Position numbers and translations under genes: made by a program. A DNA stretch of 64,000 bases from Neptunomonas concharum (lineage in GTDB: Bacteria; Pseudomonadota; Gammaproteobacteria; Pseudomonadales; Balneatricaceae). The notes under the pieces were generated by a model. The model was not told where the DNA came from. It saw only the letters and a program-made list of their open reading frames with translations, and ran no database searches. Position 1 is the first letter of the stretch, and the number at the start of each line of letters is the position of its first letter. Location of the stretch: positions 2,976,501-3,040,500 of the forward strand of contig NZ_CP043869.1 in the NCBI RefSeq assembly GCF_008630635.1, in the 5' to 3' direction. Positions 7,782 through 16,641 of the stretch are shown here, one piece after another.

Positions 7782-8522
7782 TTAGACGTTCGCTTTACAC
7801 CAAGCTTCCAACTCATCAGCACCGCCAACATGCTGGCCGTCAATAAACACCTGAGGCGTAGTGCCCTGACCAGAGAGTGCATTCAGGCTTGAAAAGCTGA
7901 CACCGTTTTTACCCAGTTCAATCTCTTCATACTTAAAGCCTTGTTCTTTGAGTACTTTTTTAGCACGCGTGCAGTGCGAACAGCTGGGCTTGGTCAGCAA
8001 AGTGACTCGTTTTGGCTGCTTCGCGTTAGGATTGATATACGCTAGCATAGTGTCTGCATCTGACACTTGGAATGGATCGCCTGGTACATCTGGCTCGATA
8101 AACATCTTATCGATAACGCCATCTTTTACCAGCATAGAGTAGCGCCAGCTACGCTTTCCAAAGCCCAGTTCTGCCTTATCTACCAGCATTCCCATACCTT
8201 CGCTAAATTCACCATTGCCATCCGGTATAAACGTGATGTTTTCAGCCTTTTGATCTTCTGCCCAACTATTCATCACAAACGTGTCATTCACGGATAAGCA
8301 GATGATGTCATCAACACCGTTTTCAGCAAAAACAGGTGCTAACTCATTGTATCGGGGTAAATGGGTACTTGAGCAGGTAGGCGTAAAGGCCCCTGGTAAC
8401 GCAAAAACTATAACGGTTTTACCTGCAAACAGTTCATCGGTTGTCACCGTAACCCAATCGTTTCCTTGGCGCGTTGGAAAGCTTACGACGGGTACGCATT
8501 GTCCTTCTCTATTGTCTAACAT
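7782..8522 (-). CDS. Hybrid peroxiredoxin-glutaredoxin
   Basis: 246 residues with two fused redox domains. Residues 1-165 are a Prx5-type peroxiredoxin with the peroxidatic site GAFTPTC (Cys50). Residues 172-246 are a glutaredoxin with active site CSHC (Cys181/Cys184), the TTPQVF cis-Pro loop and a GG glutathione-binding pair at 233-234. Such fusions (first studied in Haemophilus and Chromatium) reduce H2O2 and alkyl hydroperoxides directly with glutathione. It lies 102 bp downstream of an AraC regulator on the same strand. A second thiol-peroxidase-like gene starts beyond that regulator. Confidence 0.95.
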   Translation of the reverse strand: MLDNREGQCVPVVSFPTRQGNDWVTVTTDELFAGKTVIVFALPGAFTPTCSSTHLPRYNELAPVFAENGVDDIICLSVNDTFVMNSWAEDQKAENITFIPDGNGEFSEGMGMLVDKAELGFGKRSWRYSMLVKDGVIDKMFIEPDVPGDPFQVSDADTMLAYINPNAKQPKRVTLLTKPSCSHCTRAKKVLKEQGFKYEEIELGKNGVSFSSLNALSGQGTTPQVFIDGQHVGGADELEAWCKANV

Positions 8523-8624
8523 GTTTCATTCTCCAAACTGGCTTACTGTTATTTATGGGACTAGTTTAGGAGGAAACATTCAATTTTAAAAATTAATAAA
8601 AACAAACAAAATGATAGTATATTT

Positions 8625-9452
8625 TTATCTAATAATTGCTTTCCGTCGCACGCTTCCCGGCGGTTCCCCCATCACTTGCCGAAACACCCGGCGAAAAGCA
8701 GTCTCACTCTGATACCCTAACTTATCTGCCACTTGGCCTACGCTATACTCTCCTTCGCCCAACCATTGGTGTCCAAGCTGCATGCGCCACTGTTTCAGAT
8801 ACTCCCCTGGAGATATGCCAACCACTGCTTTGAAACGCTGACTAAAAGAGGTCCTCGACATGCCCGCTGTCTTAGACATGAGTGCTAAAGTCCAAGGCAG
8901 GCTTGGGTTTTCATGTATCTGAGTCAAAACCCGAGCCAATCGAAGATCACTAAGGCCAGCCAGAACACCTTGCTCCATCTGCATCGAACCTATAACAAAA
9001 CGAAGGATATGTATTAGCAAAACCTCCGCTAAGCGATTCACCGCTGTTTGATGGCCGCATCGTTCTTTTCTGGCCTCTTCTAACATCAATGCAATAATAG
9101 GCTGAAGATCGGCATCTTGCCCTCCTCCCTCTAATTGCACGACAGCGGGTAATGAATAATACAAAGGGTTGTTTTTCACTTGCCCAAAATCGAGCCTAGC
9201 CTGAACCCACGCGACGGAACCTTTACCTTTTATGCTAAAAGGCTTCCCTAGCGCCACCCATATCAAATCACCAGAATGTAACGCATATCGCTGGTTTTCA
9301 CAGAAAAACTCAGCTTCCCCTTCATAGAGTAGAAATATATCCGACATGGGATAAGGCTCACTCTGGTCATAGGACAAACCCTCCCCGTGAAAGCAGCGAA
9401 CAAACTCTGCCCGAGGCGAAAAGAAAGAAAGTAATGAAGAAAGTCTATCCAT
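8625..9452 (-). CDS. AraC family regulator with N-terminal cupin
   Basis: 275 residues. The N-terminal 170 or so form a cupin-like sensor of the AraC 'cupin_6' type (YEGEAEFFC, LHSGDLIWV). The C-terminal 100 carry two helix-turn-helix motifs, the second with the AraC signature VADKLGYQSETAFRRVFR. It is divergent from the AhpC/TSA-like gene at 9551 with a 98-bp spacer, and upstream of the Prx-Grx gene on its own strand. It could therefore control both. The inducing ligand is unknown, and no Cys-based redox switch is evident. Confidence 0.9.
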   Translation of the reverse strand: MDRLSSLLSFFSPRAEFVRCFHGEGLSYDQSEPYPMSDIFLLYEGEAEFFCENQRYALHSGDLIWVALGKPFSIKGKGSVAWVQARLDFGQVKNNPLYYSLPAVVQLEGGGQDADLQPIIALMLEEARKERCGHQTAVNRLAEVLLIHILRFVIGSMQMEQGVLAGLSDLRLARVLTQIHENPSLPWTLALMSKTAGMSRTSFSQRFKAVVGISPGEYLKQWRMQLGHQWLGEGEYSVGQVADKLGYQSETAFRRVFRQVMGEPPGSVRRKAIIR

Positions 9453-9550
9453 AATAAACCGTACGATCTGATATAAATTAACAGAATTTTACATACCAAA
9501 AATACATCAGTAAAGATTAAGATGGCCTTTTCAAGTGATGGAGCAAACCT

Positions 9551-10081
9551 ATGAAACCACTCATCCCACGACAAGCCGTATCCGACCTTACTATCGAAAC
9601 CCTAAGCGGGAGTTGGTCTTTACATGATCAAAACCCGACGCATTTTACGCTGCTGGCTTTTTATAGGGGTTACCACTGCCCGATCTGCAAGAGCTATATT
9701 CAGGAACTCAATAGAGTATTCAAAGAGTTCGAGCAAAAAGGTATTAGCGTGATTGCAATCAGTAGCGACTCCAAGGAGCGAGCGCATTTAGCTCAAACCG
9801 AATGGGCTATAGATCAACTGGAGATCGGGCACAGCCTTACTAAAGAGCAAGCCCAATACTGGGGCTTATTCCGATCGACAGGTCGAGGACTTACATCAAT
9901 TGGCGTTGAAGAGCCTGAGAACTTCTCAGAACCGGGGCTTTTTCTCATCCAGCCTGATAAAACACTCTACTGGAGTCAGGTGAGTACTATGCCGTTCGCA
10001 CGCCCTCACTTCAAAGAGATACTCGGTGCAATTGATTTTGTTCTGAAAAATAATTATCCCGCCAGAGGCGAGCTGATTTAA
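9551..10081 (+). CDS. AhpC/TSA-like thioredoxin-fold protein
   Basis: 176 residues, with a thioredoxin fold of the peroxiredoxin-like group. The active site is YHCPICKSY, giving a CPIC pair at Cys43 and Cys46. After it comes ISSDSKERA and a C-terminal half containing the GLF-STGRGL segment common to this uncharacterised AhpC/TSA subfamily. A CxxC at the peroxidatic position allows either a peroxidase with an adjacent resolving Cys or a disulfide reductase. GGAG precedes the ATG. Divergent transcription from the AraC gene suggests shared control. Confidence 0.88.
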   Translation: MKPLIPRQAVSDLTIETLSGSWSLHDQNPTHFTLLAFYRGYHCPICKSYIQELNRVFKEFEQKGISVIAISSDSKERAHLAQTEWAIDQLEIGHSLTKEQAQYWGLFRSTGRGLTSIGVEEPENFSEPGLFLIQPDKTLYWSQVSTMPFARPHFKEILGAIDFVLKNNYPARGELI

Positions 10082-10270
10082 TTACTTAGTATTTGAGGTG
10101 CGCACTGCGTTCAATTTGCGGTTGTGCGCACGCTCAAGGATCGATTGCTTTTCCTCTGGCGTTGCTGCAGACCATGCCTTTATCTCCTGCAACGTTCGAA
10201 AGCAACCAATGCAGGTATCTTCTTGGTTTAGACAGCAGTGCCGGATACAGGGTGATTCAGGCTCGTACAT
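10082..10270 (-). CDS. DUF1289 small Cys-rich protein
   Basis: 62 residues from the ATG at 10270, which has GGAG five bases upstream. An upstream in-frame start at 10327 would run into the mscL terminator and add a non-conserved hydrophobic stretch. The sequence SPCIRHC...DTCIGCFRT is the DUF1289 pattern, with four Cys in two CxxxC/CxxC pairs suggesting a small metal site. The function of the family is unknown. It is convergent with the AhpC/TSA-like gene, whose stop codon abuts it. Confidence 0.85.
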   Translation of the reverse strand: MYEPESPCIRHCCLNQEDTCIGCFRTLQEIKAWSAATPEEKQSILERAHNRKLNAVRTSNTK

Positions 10271-10304
10271 ACAGACTCCGAGATCAATCAATAGGCATAC
10301 AAAC

Positions 10305-10330
10305 AAAAAAGGTGCGTCAGAGCGCACCTT
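10305..10330 (-). terminator. Terminator of mscL
   Basis: AAGGTGCG / CGCACCTT (stem 10309-10330, 6-base loop) is followed on the minus strand by TTTTTTGTTT and begins 19 bases after the mscL stop. Confidence 0.85.
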
Positions 10331-10348
10331 TTACACCAGAGTGAAATA

Positions 10349-10762
10349 TTAGCTGCGAGATTTTAATAAGTCACGGATCTCAGTCAGCAACAGTTCCTCT
10401 TTCGAAGGCTCCTGCTCAGCTTCCGGCTCTGCAGGCGCTTCCTCTTCTTTCTTTTTCAAAGAGTTAATGGTCTTCACTGCAACAAAAACAGCGGCTGCCA
10501 CAATCAGAAAATCGATAATCGTTTGCAGAAATTTCCCATAATTCAGGGTAACAGCCGCTTGCTCACCTACCGCTTCTTTTAAAATAACAGCCAAATCCGT
10601 GAAGTTCACGCCGCCCAGCATAACACCGATAGGTGGCATCACAACATCACCCACAAAAGAGGAGACGATTTTACCGAAAGCAGCGCCTACGATAATACCA
10701 ACCGCCATATCCATCACATTGCCTTTAACAGCAAACTCTTTAAACTCCTTCATTAAGCTCAC
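10349..10762 (-). CDS. mscL: Large-conductance mechanosensitive channel MscL
   Basis: 137 residues with the MscL layout: N-terminal amphipathic helix ([12 protein letters not shown]), pore-lining TM1 (about 17-45, [22 protein letters not shown]), periplasmic loop, TM2 (about 71-97), and a charged C-terminal bundle rich in Glu. The length and the GxxxAxxK spacing of TM1 are normal for the family. The pentameric channel opens under membrane tension and releases solutes during hypo-osmotic shock. A second osmotic valve, MscS, is encoded at 50 kb. Confidence 0.97.
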   Translation of the reverse strand: MSLMKEFKEFAVKGNVMDMAVGIIVGAAFGKIVSSFVGDVVMPPIGVMLGGVNFTDLAVILKEAVGEQAAVTLNYGKFLQTIIDFLIVAAAVFVAVKTINSLKKKEEEAPAEPEAEQEPSKEELLLTEIRDLLKSRS

Positions 10763-10839
10763 AGCATAGCCCTCAGTTTATAATAATATAAGTGCAGGTA
10801 TTCTCTAACATAGTGATGAACAGCGGATTAATCTAAAGT

Positions 10840-11700
10840 CTACATTCGGCCTTTCATCGCCCCCATCATGCCGCGGATGGCACCAGGTACGTCAGCAGGC
10901 AGAATAATGGTTTTCGCATTTGAAGAGTTAGCCACATCACGCAGGGCATCAACATACTTCTCACCAAGAATATACATCACCGGCAATTCATTATCCTGAA
11001 TGGCTTCAGTTACTTTCCCGATGGACACCTGACTTGCTTTCGCTAATACCACTTGCGCTTCAGCATCACGCTTAGAAGCTTCCAAACGACCTTCTGCTTC
11101 AAGGATAGCAGCTGATTTTTCACCATCGGCACGGGTAACCGTTGCACGACGTTGACGCTCAGCAGCCGCTTGCTCTTCCATCGCCTGCTGCATCGTATCA
11201 GATGGCGTAATATCCTGAATTTCAACAGTTTTAAGCGTAATACCCCAATCTGAAATATCATCAGAAATTGCAGCTTTTAGTTTGGCTTTAATTTGATCAC
11301 GGGAGGATAACGCATCATCCAATCCCATCTCGCCGACGATAGAACGTAGCGAGGTCTGTACTAAATTCTGAATCGCCAAAATATAATCTTCAACACCGTA
11401 AACGGCTTTTTCAGGTGCCACAATGTTAATATAAGCCACGGCGTTCGCGATGATCACCGCGTTATCCTTGGTGATCACTTCCTGAGAAGGGATATCCATC
11501 ACAATATCTTTCGTGGTCACTTTATAAGCCACCTGATCGATATAGGGCACAATTATATTCAACCCTGGCCCTAGGGTTGAGCTGTATTTACCGAGACGTT
11601 GAATAACAAACTTACTTCCTTGAGGCACAATCTTGACCCCCATAGCCAGTGTCAGCATCACAACAAAGAGAACTACACCAGCAATTGCCAAACCTTCCAT
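10840..11700 (-). CDS. qmcA: SPFH/Band 7 membrane protein (QmcA-like)
   Basis: 286 residues. One N-terminal membrane helix (about 3-20) is followed by a Band 7/SPFH domain (about 22-185, with VPQGSKFVIQRLGKY) and a helical stretch rich in Ala, Glu and Arg (AMEEQAAAERQRRATV) that should form a coiled coil and drive oligomerisation. This matches E. coli QmcA/YbbK and the paraslipin group. The NfeD gene is immediately upstream, 21 bp away (past its stop codon), the standard pairing. Such pairs form membrane microdomain scaffolds and control proteolysis or membrane quality. No enzymatic activity is predicted. Confidence 0.92.
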   Translation of the reverse strand: MEGLAIAGVVLFVVMLTLAMGVKIVPQGSKFVIQRLGKYSSTLGPGLNIIVPYIDQVAYKVTTKDIVMDIPSQEVITKDNAVIIANAVAYINIVAPEKAVYGVEDYILAIQNLVQTSLRSIVGEMGLDDALSSRDQIKAKLKAAISDDISDWGITLKTVEIQDITPSDTMQQAMEEQAAAERQRRATVTRADGEKSAAILEAEGRLEASKRDAEAQVVLAKASQVSIGKVTEAIQDNELPVMYILGEKYVDALRDVANSSNAKTIILPADVPGAIRGMMGAMKGRM

Positions 11701-11721
11701 CGATTTACTCCTAAGATCCTA

Positions 11722-12174
11722 TTAACGTTTTTCTACTAGCAATGTGTTACCGGATAGCTCGATAATGAAGACTCGATCTCCCAATGCCACCTCACTGCTA
11801 CAAATGAATTCCCACTCATCGTCACCTAATACCGGTGTTGTGAAGCGCACAATACCCCGGGTATGCTCTGTTGGCTTTCGGATGACTTGTCCGCTCTCAC
11901 CTGCAATGGCTTCGCGAGCAATACCGGCTTTTGTGCGATCTGTCATTTTAGGTTTAACGACACGAAACCACATAACAGCAAATATCGATGATGCTACAGC
12001 CCAAGTCGCCAATTGCCAACTGAGTGCTATATCAGGGCTGATCATCAACAATCCAGCAACGACAATCCCCCCCAAACCAAACCAAAGAATCGTAAAGCTG
12101 GGTATAAAGATCTCTGCTGCCATTAGCAACATCCCAAACACTAGCCAGTGCCAATAAAGCAAAGTAACGTCCAT
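11722..12174 (-). CDS. NfeD family membrane protein
   Basis: 150 residues from the ATG at 12174, which has AAGGAG ten bases upstream. A GTG at 12231 in the same frame lacks a site. Three or four N-terminal membrane helices (about 7-75) precede a C-terminal OB-fold domain (RGIVRFTTPVLGDDEWEF), the short 'NfeD1b/YbbJ-like' form without the ClpP-like protease. It forms an operon with the SPFH gene and is expected to bind its product in the inner membrane. Confidence 0.9.
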   Translation of the reverse strand: MDVTLLYWHWLVFGMLLMAAEIFIPSFTILWFGLGGIVVAGLLMISPDIALSWQLATWAVASSIFAVMWFRVVKPKMTDRTKAGIAREAIAGESGQVIRKPTEHTRGIVRFTTPVLGDDEWEFICSSEVALGDRVFIIELSGNTLLVEKR

Positions 12175-12361
12175 GGCAGTAGGACTCCTTAATTCTATTG
12201 ATGAATTTTTTGGGGCCGAAATCAGTCCCACTTAAGTAGAGTATAACCTGAAGATGACAGTTCCCAGTAAAACTAAAAAAGCTTTACTGTCAGGCTAAGG
12301 AACGCTCCTGCATACCTTAGCCCTATTATGGCCATAGCAACACCCTGTCGCCTTGGCCAAG

Positions 12362-12619
12362 CTACCCCCCGCTATCCTGACAGCAAGGCCGTACTGGCAC
12401 CGCTGGGCTTGCCGTGGTTTTTACTGGGTCAGTCTCTGAAGTAATGGAAGGAAAGGATTCATCAACGCCTAAAGCGACAATTCGATTCCCCCTGCGTACC
12501 ATGCCGATATCTTTTAGCAGATGCTCGTCCAGGTGCTCCATCGAGTCATAAGTATACTGCTGAGCAATTTTACGCTGCAGCTTACGGTATCCAGCAGTCA
12601 AAAGGCTGAGTAAAGTCAT
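12362..12619 (-). CDS. DUF1127 small basic protein
   Basis: 86 residues. Tandem ATGs at 12622 and 12619 follow AAGGAG, and the second has the better spacing (7 bases). The longer reading from 12685 has no site. The segment LDEHLLKDIGMVRRGN is the DUF1127 (YjiS) signature. The first 30 residues are basic and amphipathic. DUF1127 proteins bind RNA or influence phosphate and carbon metabolism in alpha-proteobacteria, with no settled role in gammaproteobacteria. The C-terminal tail (Pro/Thr/Ser with PCCQD) is outside the conserved motif. Confidence 0.8.
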   Translation of the reverse strand: MTLLSLLTAGYRKLQRKIAQQYTYDSMEHLDEHLLKDIGMVRRGNRIVALGVDESFPSITSETDPVKTTASPAVPVRPCCQDSGG

Positions 12620-12962
12620 CATATATCTCCTTGTTAAAAACACCGGAGATAGCTTCGAGGGAGGTAAAAAGGGGAGAAATACCATCAGCCGCGAAGATAT
12701 CCGCGGCCAGTTGAAAAATCAGATCAGAGCACACGGACAAGCGAAGGCACGCTTCCAATGATTATTGGAGGCGATAATTCGAGATGTCGGCTGTGTATAC
12801 ATCGTGATCATCAGAGTCAGACTTAATAATGGTTTATTTAAAATTCGTTCAAAAAACGAACAGCCATTTGAAACCTAATTCTATTCCGTGTCAAGCCAAT
12901 ATCGCCCCAATTCTCACTTTGAGGTAAGCTTGGCACCCTGTTTATCCTGATGGACGTTATCC

Positions 12963-14264
12963 ATGCCCTCTTTTGCTGACTTCAACCTGTGTCCCGAACT
13001 GCAATACACATTGTCAGAGCTAGGTTACCAAGAGCCTACACCGATACAGACGCAGGCCATTCCGCTAGTGTTGGCTGGAAAAGATGTCATGGCCGAAGCG
13101 CAAACCGGCACAGGCAAAACCGCCAGCTTTGCTTTACCTATGATAGAGCGGCTCAGCAAACACCCCGCCCCACCTGAATACCACCCTATTCGCGGGCTTA
13201 TATTAACGCCTACCCGAGAGTTGGCTATTCAGGTCGCAGATAACACATTAGCTTATGGTACGACGTTAGGTATGCGTGTTATCTCTATTTACGGAGGCGT
13301 TCGTTTCGACAATCAAATTCGAAAAATGAAGCGCGGTGCGGATATTCTCGTTGCAACACCAGGTCGGCTTTTAGATATGCTGGCACAGAAGAAACTGAGT
13401 TTGGAAGCCTTGGAGATACTGGTTTTCGACGAAGCGGACCGTATGCTGGATTTAGGTTTTATTCACGATATTAAAAAAATCCTCAGCTACACCCCCGATA
13501 AAAAACAGACCCTTTTGTTTTCTGCCACCTTTAATGAGGGTATTGAAGCACTCTCCGACACCCTGCTTAACGATCCGGTTAGCCTCAGTGTAACCCCTCG
13601 AAATTCAACTACCAGCCAAGTAAAGCAAAGAGCCTATGGCGTTGATAATGGGGATAAAGCCGACATTCTTAGCTATATGATAAAAGAGGGCAACTGGTCT
13701 CGTACTCTGGTATTCACTCGCACCAAACGCAGAGCGGATCAAGTAGCAGACTACCTACAACAAGAAGGGATCACAGCTATGGCGATCCATGGAGACAAGC
13801 ATCAAAAGGAGCGTATAGCTGCACTGCAAGCTTTTACGGATGATGAGATCCAAGTATTGGTCGCAACCGATGTCGCTGCAAGGGGCTTGGATATTGAATC
13901 GTTACCCAGAGTCATCAACTATGACCTGCCTAATCAGGCGGAAGCCTATGTTCACCGCATTGGGCGCACCGGGCGTGCGGGACAAAAAGGGATGGCCATC
14001 TCATTAGTGGCCCCTGATGAAAAGCGCTTTCTTGTCGCCATTGTCGCGTTAATCAACAAACAAATCCCCATTCAGGCCGTTCCCACATTTATTAATGGTG
14101 AATTGCAAGACAGTAAGTCCATCAATAAACAAAAGTCGAAACCCACTCAACGCAGTAAGAAAAAAACAACTAACAAACCCAAAAAGCCTGCCCCCCCTGC
14201 AGTGCATGAAGAACCAGACATGCCTGCGCGCCCAGCCTTACGCCGCTCGCTCTTTAAGAAGTAA
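12963..14264 (+). CDS. rhlE: DEAD-box RNA helicase RhlE
   Basis: 433 residues. The order is Q motif (GYQEPTPIQTQ), Walker A (AQTGTGKT), DEAD (FDEADRML), SAT, TRTKRRAD, and HRIGRTGRAG. The last 65 residues are Lys/Thr/Pro-rich. The N-terminus and AEAQTGTGKTASFALPM region fit the RhlE subfamily, which helps mature the ribosomal large subunit and may associate with RNase E. The DMT gene begins 9 bp downstream and is probably cotranscribed. The 277 bp upstream contain only AT-rich promoter-like sequence. Confidence 0.92.
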   Translation: MPSFADFNLCPELQYTLSELGYQEPTPIQTQAIPLVLAGKDVMAEAQTGTGKTASFALPMIERLSKHPAPPEYHPIRGLILTPTRELAIQVADNTLAYGTTLGMRVISIYGGVRFDNQIRKMKRGADILVATPGRLLDMLAQKKLSLEALEILVFDEADRMLDLGFIHDIKKILSYTPDKKQTLLFSATFNEGIEALSDTLLNDPVSLSVTPRNSTTSQVKQRAYGVDNGDKADILSYMIKEGNWSRTLVFTRTKRRADQVADYLQQEGITAMAIHGDKHQKERIAALQAFTDDEIQVLVATDVAARGLDIESLPRVINYDLPNQAEAYVHRIGRTGRAGQKGMAISLVAPDEKRFLVAIVALINKQIPIQAVPTFINGELQDSKSINKQKSKPTQRSKKKTTNKPKKPAPPAVHEEPDMPARPALRRSLFKK

Positions 14265-14273
14265 GGCAAGGTT

Positions 14274-15149
14274 ATGCTGTGGATCCCTTTTACATTGTTT
14301 GCCGCGTTCATGCAGTCATGGCGTAATGCATTTCAAAACGAACTAAGCAAGGAGGTTTCTACTGCTGGAGTCACGTTTGCCCGCTTCATCTACGCCAGCC
14401 CCATTGCAGGTATCTATTTATGGGGGCTATACCAATATAAATCGGCGCCAATCCCAAGTTTCAGTCATACGTTTCTTTATACCGTTTTACTTGCGTCCAT
14501 CTCGCAGATTATAGCTACCGCGCTGATGGTCATGCTATTTCGCCTTAGAAATTACGCAATCGGAGTCGGGCTTGCTAAAAGTGAAGCCGTTATCGCAGCG
14601 ACCCTCGGCGCTTTATTATTCAGTGCGCCACTTTCCTCACTAGCATGGGCAGGCGTTATCATCGGTGCAGTGGCCGTGTGGCTGATGAGTAACACCGGCT
14701 CGCTTAGACAGATTTCACTTAGCACAGTAGGTTTGGGAGTGGGCAGCGGCTTAGCTTTTGCACTAACCACCCTGTGGGTAAGGGAAGCCAGCCTAATGTT
14801 GGAGGTTGATTTTCCTTATAATGCTGCATGGGTGCTCTTGTTCGTAATCAGCACGCAAACCTTGATGCTACTGACGTGGTTAATATTAAAAGAACCATCA
14901 ACACTCTCTGCTCTATGGCAACATCCTAAATTAACCCTATCCATCAGTCTGTTCAGCTGCCTTGGCTCGCTAGGCTGGTTTGCTGCCATGAGCTTAGAAA
15001 CGGTTGCGCTGGTAAAAACGCTTGGGCAAGTCGAAATCCTTTTCACCCTACTCATTTCTGCACGATGGTTTAAAGAGCGTCTGAGCCGGAGAGATTTATT
15101 AGGGCTCGCCTTAATTGTTGCTGGTGCAGCCTGCGTTATTTTGGCTTAG
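14274..15149 (+). CDS. EamA/DMT family transporter
   Basis: 291 residues with about ten hydrophobic helices in two EamA repeats. AKSEAVIAATLGALLF lies at the end of the first and VEILFTLLISARWFKERL at the end of the second, the usual family pattern. It is an inner-membrane exporter of small metabolites whose substrate cannot be read from sequence. The start has AAGG upstream. The 3' end overlaps the convergent GST gene by 14 bp. Confidence 0.88.
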   Translation: MLWIPFTLFAAFMQSWRNAFQNELSKEVSTAGVTFARFIYASPIAGIYLWGLYQYKSAPIPSFSHTFLYTVLLASISQIIATALMVMLFRLRNYAIGVGLAKSEAVIAATLGALLFSAPLSSLAWAGVIIGAVAVWLMSNTGSLRQISLSTVGLGVGSGLAFALTTLWVREASLMLEVDFPYNAAWVLLFVISTQTLMLLTWLILKEPSTLSALWQHPKLTLSISLFSCLGSLGWFAAMSLETVALVKTLGQVEILFTLLISARWFKERLSRRDLLGLALIVAGAACVILA

Positions 15150-15792
15150 CAGGTTTGGGCAGCACGTTTTGACACGATGCCCGCTTTTGCATTCTCCCAA
15201 TGTAGGATGTCAATCGCATGTCAGGTCTTAGCAACTGTTCTCCATGGGGCAAGCCAACTAAATAATCCAACATAGGAATTAATAGGGCATCCGCAATCGT
15301 GAATTGATCACCGCATATAAACGCTTGATCTCCAATTTGTTGCTCTAAAATACCCAACACCGCTATTACGCTAGGTTGCGCATCGGCCACTTTATCCATT
15401 CGAATAGCACCATTCTCTCCCTTTGGAAAAGCAAACTCTAACAGGTAATCACGCACAATCACGCGATCTACCTGAGTGGATATCACTTGGCACCATTGAT
15501 CTACGATTGATTTTGCGTATAGGTCTTGAGGCTGTAACGCTTGACCTTCGAAAGCACTATCTAGATAACGACAAATTGGCCCCGTTTCATAAAGGAAGCG
15601 CCCTTTATGGTGGATAACCGGCACTTTCCCTAGTGGGTTTATCGCTAAGTGAGCCTCTCCTTTAAACTCAACGTCTTGCCCCTCAAGCTGCATGCCAGCA
15701 TGGTATGCAATTCCTTTTTCCTCGCAACATAGCATCACGGAACGAACAAAAGTACTGAACTGAGGGCCTACTATTTCGATCTGTGGCGTCAT
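15136..15792 (-). CDS. Glutathione S-transferase family protein
   Basis: 218 residues. An N-terminal thioredoxin-fold domain (1-80: FSTFVRSVMLCCEEKGI, NPLGKVPVIHH, the cis-Pro VPV, and YETGPICRYLD for the glutathione gamma-glutamyl group) is followed by an all-helical domain with the N-capping segment FTIADALLIP. It should conjugate or transfer glutathione to an electrophile. AAGGAG precedes the ATG. It is divergent from a TetR gene across a perfect inverted repeat, which makes it the probable target of that repressor. Confidence 0.92.
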   Translation of the reverse strand: MTPQIEIVGPQFSTFVRSVMLCCEEKGIAYHAGMQLEGQDVEFKGEAHLAINPLGKVPVIHHKGRFLYETGPICRYLDSAFEGQALQPQDLYAKSIVDQWCQVISTQVDRVIVRDYLLEFAFPKGENGAIRMDKVADAQPSVIAVLGILEQQIGDQAFICGDQFTIADALLIPMLDYLVGLPHGEQLLRPDMRLTSYIGRMQKRASCQNVLPKPAKPK

Positions 15793-15837
15793 GAGATTCT
15801 CCTTGAATCAGAGTGAATTTGCCTACACTCTATAAAC

Positions 15838-15869
15838 AAACAAAATATGTTCAAGATCATATTTTGTTT
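15838..15869. promoter_or_regulatory. TetR operator between gst and tetR
   Basis: Two perfect 12-base arms, AAACAAAATATG (15838-15849) and its complement (15858-15869), are separated by 8 bases. They lie midway between the GST start (15792) and the TetR start (15904). On the minus strand a possible -35 TTGAAC sits in the spacer, with a TAGAGT-like -10 sixteen bases on. A repressor bound here would block both genes. Confidence 0.75.
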
Positions 15870-15903
15870 ATACGGCACACTACTCAAAAACAGGTGCACA
15901 CCC

Positions 15904-16467
15904 ATGGCATGGAAAGAACAACACAAACATAACACCCGCCAGAAGATCCTGAGAAGCGCAGCTAAGCTCTTCACAAAACAAGGCTTTGACCATGTTGGTA
16001 TTAACGATGTCATGAAAGACGCAGGGTTAACCCGTGGTGCTTTCTACGCTCATTTCAATTCAAAGTCAGAACTTTATGCAGAAGCAATTATTGCAGCAGC
16101 CATTCAGACCGGAGATAAGCTCAACCCTGATAACCCCGAAGCACCAAGCCTCGATCAACTTGTTCAGTTTTATCTCAGCATGGAGCACCGACAAGGAGAA
16201 CATTTCCGCTGCCCCTTGGCATTTTTAGCAACCGATATCACTCAGCGAGATGAGCAAGTTAGAGATGCTTACACCCTCGTCTTTAAAGGATTTTTAAAAC
16301 ATTTAACCGCTCACTTACAGCGTAGAAACGGTGATTTGGATAGAACAAGGAGTATGCAAGTAGCTGTTATGATGATTGGCGGTTTGGCCATTTCTAGGGC
16401 GGTCAATGATGAAGAGCTGGCTAAAAACCTACTAATAAGTTGCCATCAAAACTTACTGGATCATTAA
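15904..16467 (+). CDS. TetR/AcrR family repressor
   Basis: 187 residues from the ATG at 15904. An earlier ATG at 15847 lies inside the operator repeat and would add 19 residues ahead of the domain. The N-terminal HTH (about 10-56) reads TRQKILRSAAKLFTKQGF...GLTRGAFYAHF, with YAHF in place of the common YYHF. The C-terminal ligand domain resembles the group that controls redox and electrophile-detoxification enzymes (NemR/AcuR-like). It is divergent from the GST gene and probably autoregulated. Confidence 0.9.
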   Translation: MAWKEQHKHNTRQKILRSAAKLFTKQGFDHVGINDVMKDAGLTRGAFYAHFNSKSELYAEAIIAAAIQTGDKLNPDNPEAPSLDQLVQFYLSMEHRQGEHFRCPLAFLATDITQRDEQVRDAYTLVFKGFLKHLTAHLQRRNGDLDRTRSMQVAVMMIGGLAISRAVNDEELAKNLLISCHQNLLDH

Positions 16468-16641
16468 CCTGTTGTTAACAACTATCGCGAATACTAAAGA
16501 GGCAGTAATGCTGCTAAGCAACAATTCATTAAAAGACAAATAACATTGCTAAATAAGCATATTTACTTATAAACTATAGAATAATTGCTGCACTGCAAAA
16601 CATTATAACCATCAGACTAATGAACTGATAAGGATCATTCT

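Noticed and set aside
8523-8624. Possible OxyR site upstream of the Prx-Grx gene
   Set aside because: An ATAG...CTAA-like arrangement is present, but it does not fit the four-element ATAGnt spacing well enough to claim in AT-rich DNA.
10093-10352. Two overlapping plus-strand ORFs of 83 and 84 codons
   Set aside because: Both are antisense to the DUF1289 gene and run through the mscL terminator; no start signals or conserved sequence.
16471-16482. Perfect 12-base palindrome GTTGTTAACAAC after tetR
   Set aside because: The arms are only six bases in AT-rich intergenic DNA, with no loop or T-tract and no link to a promoter, so I cannot assign a role.
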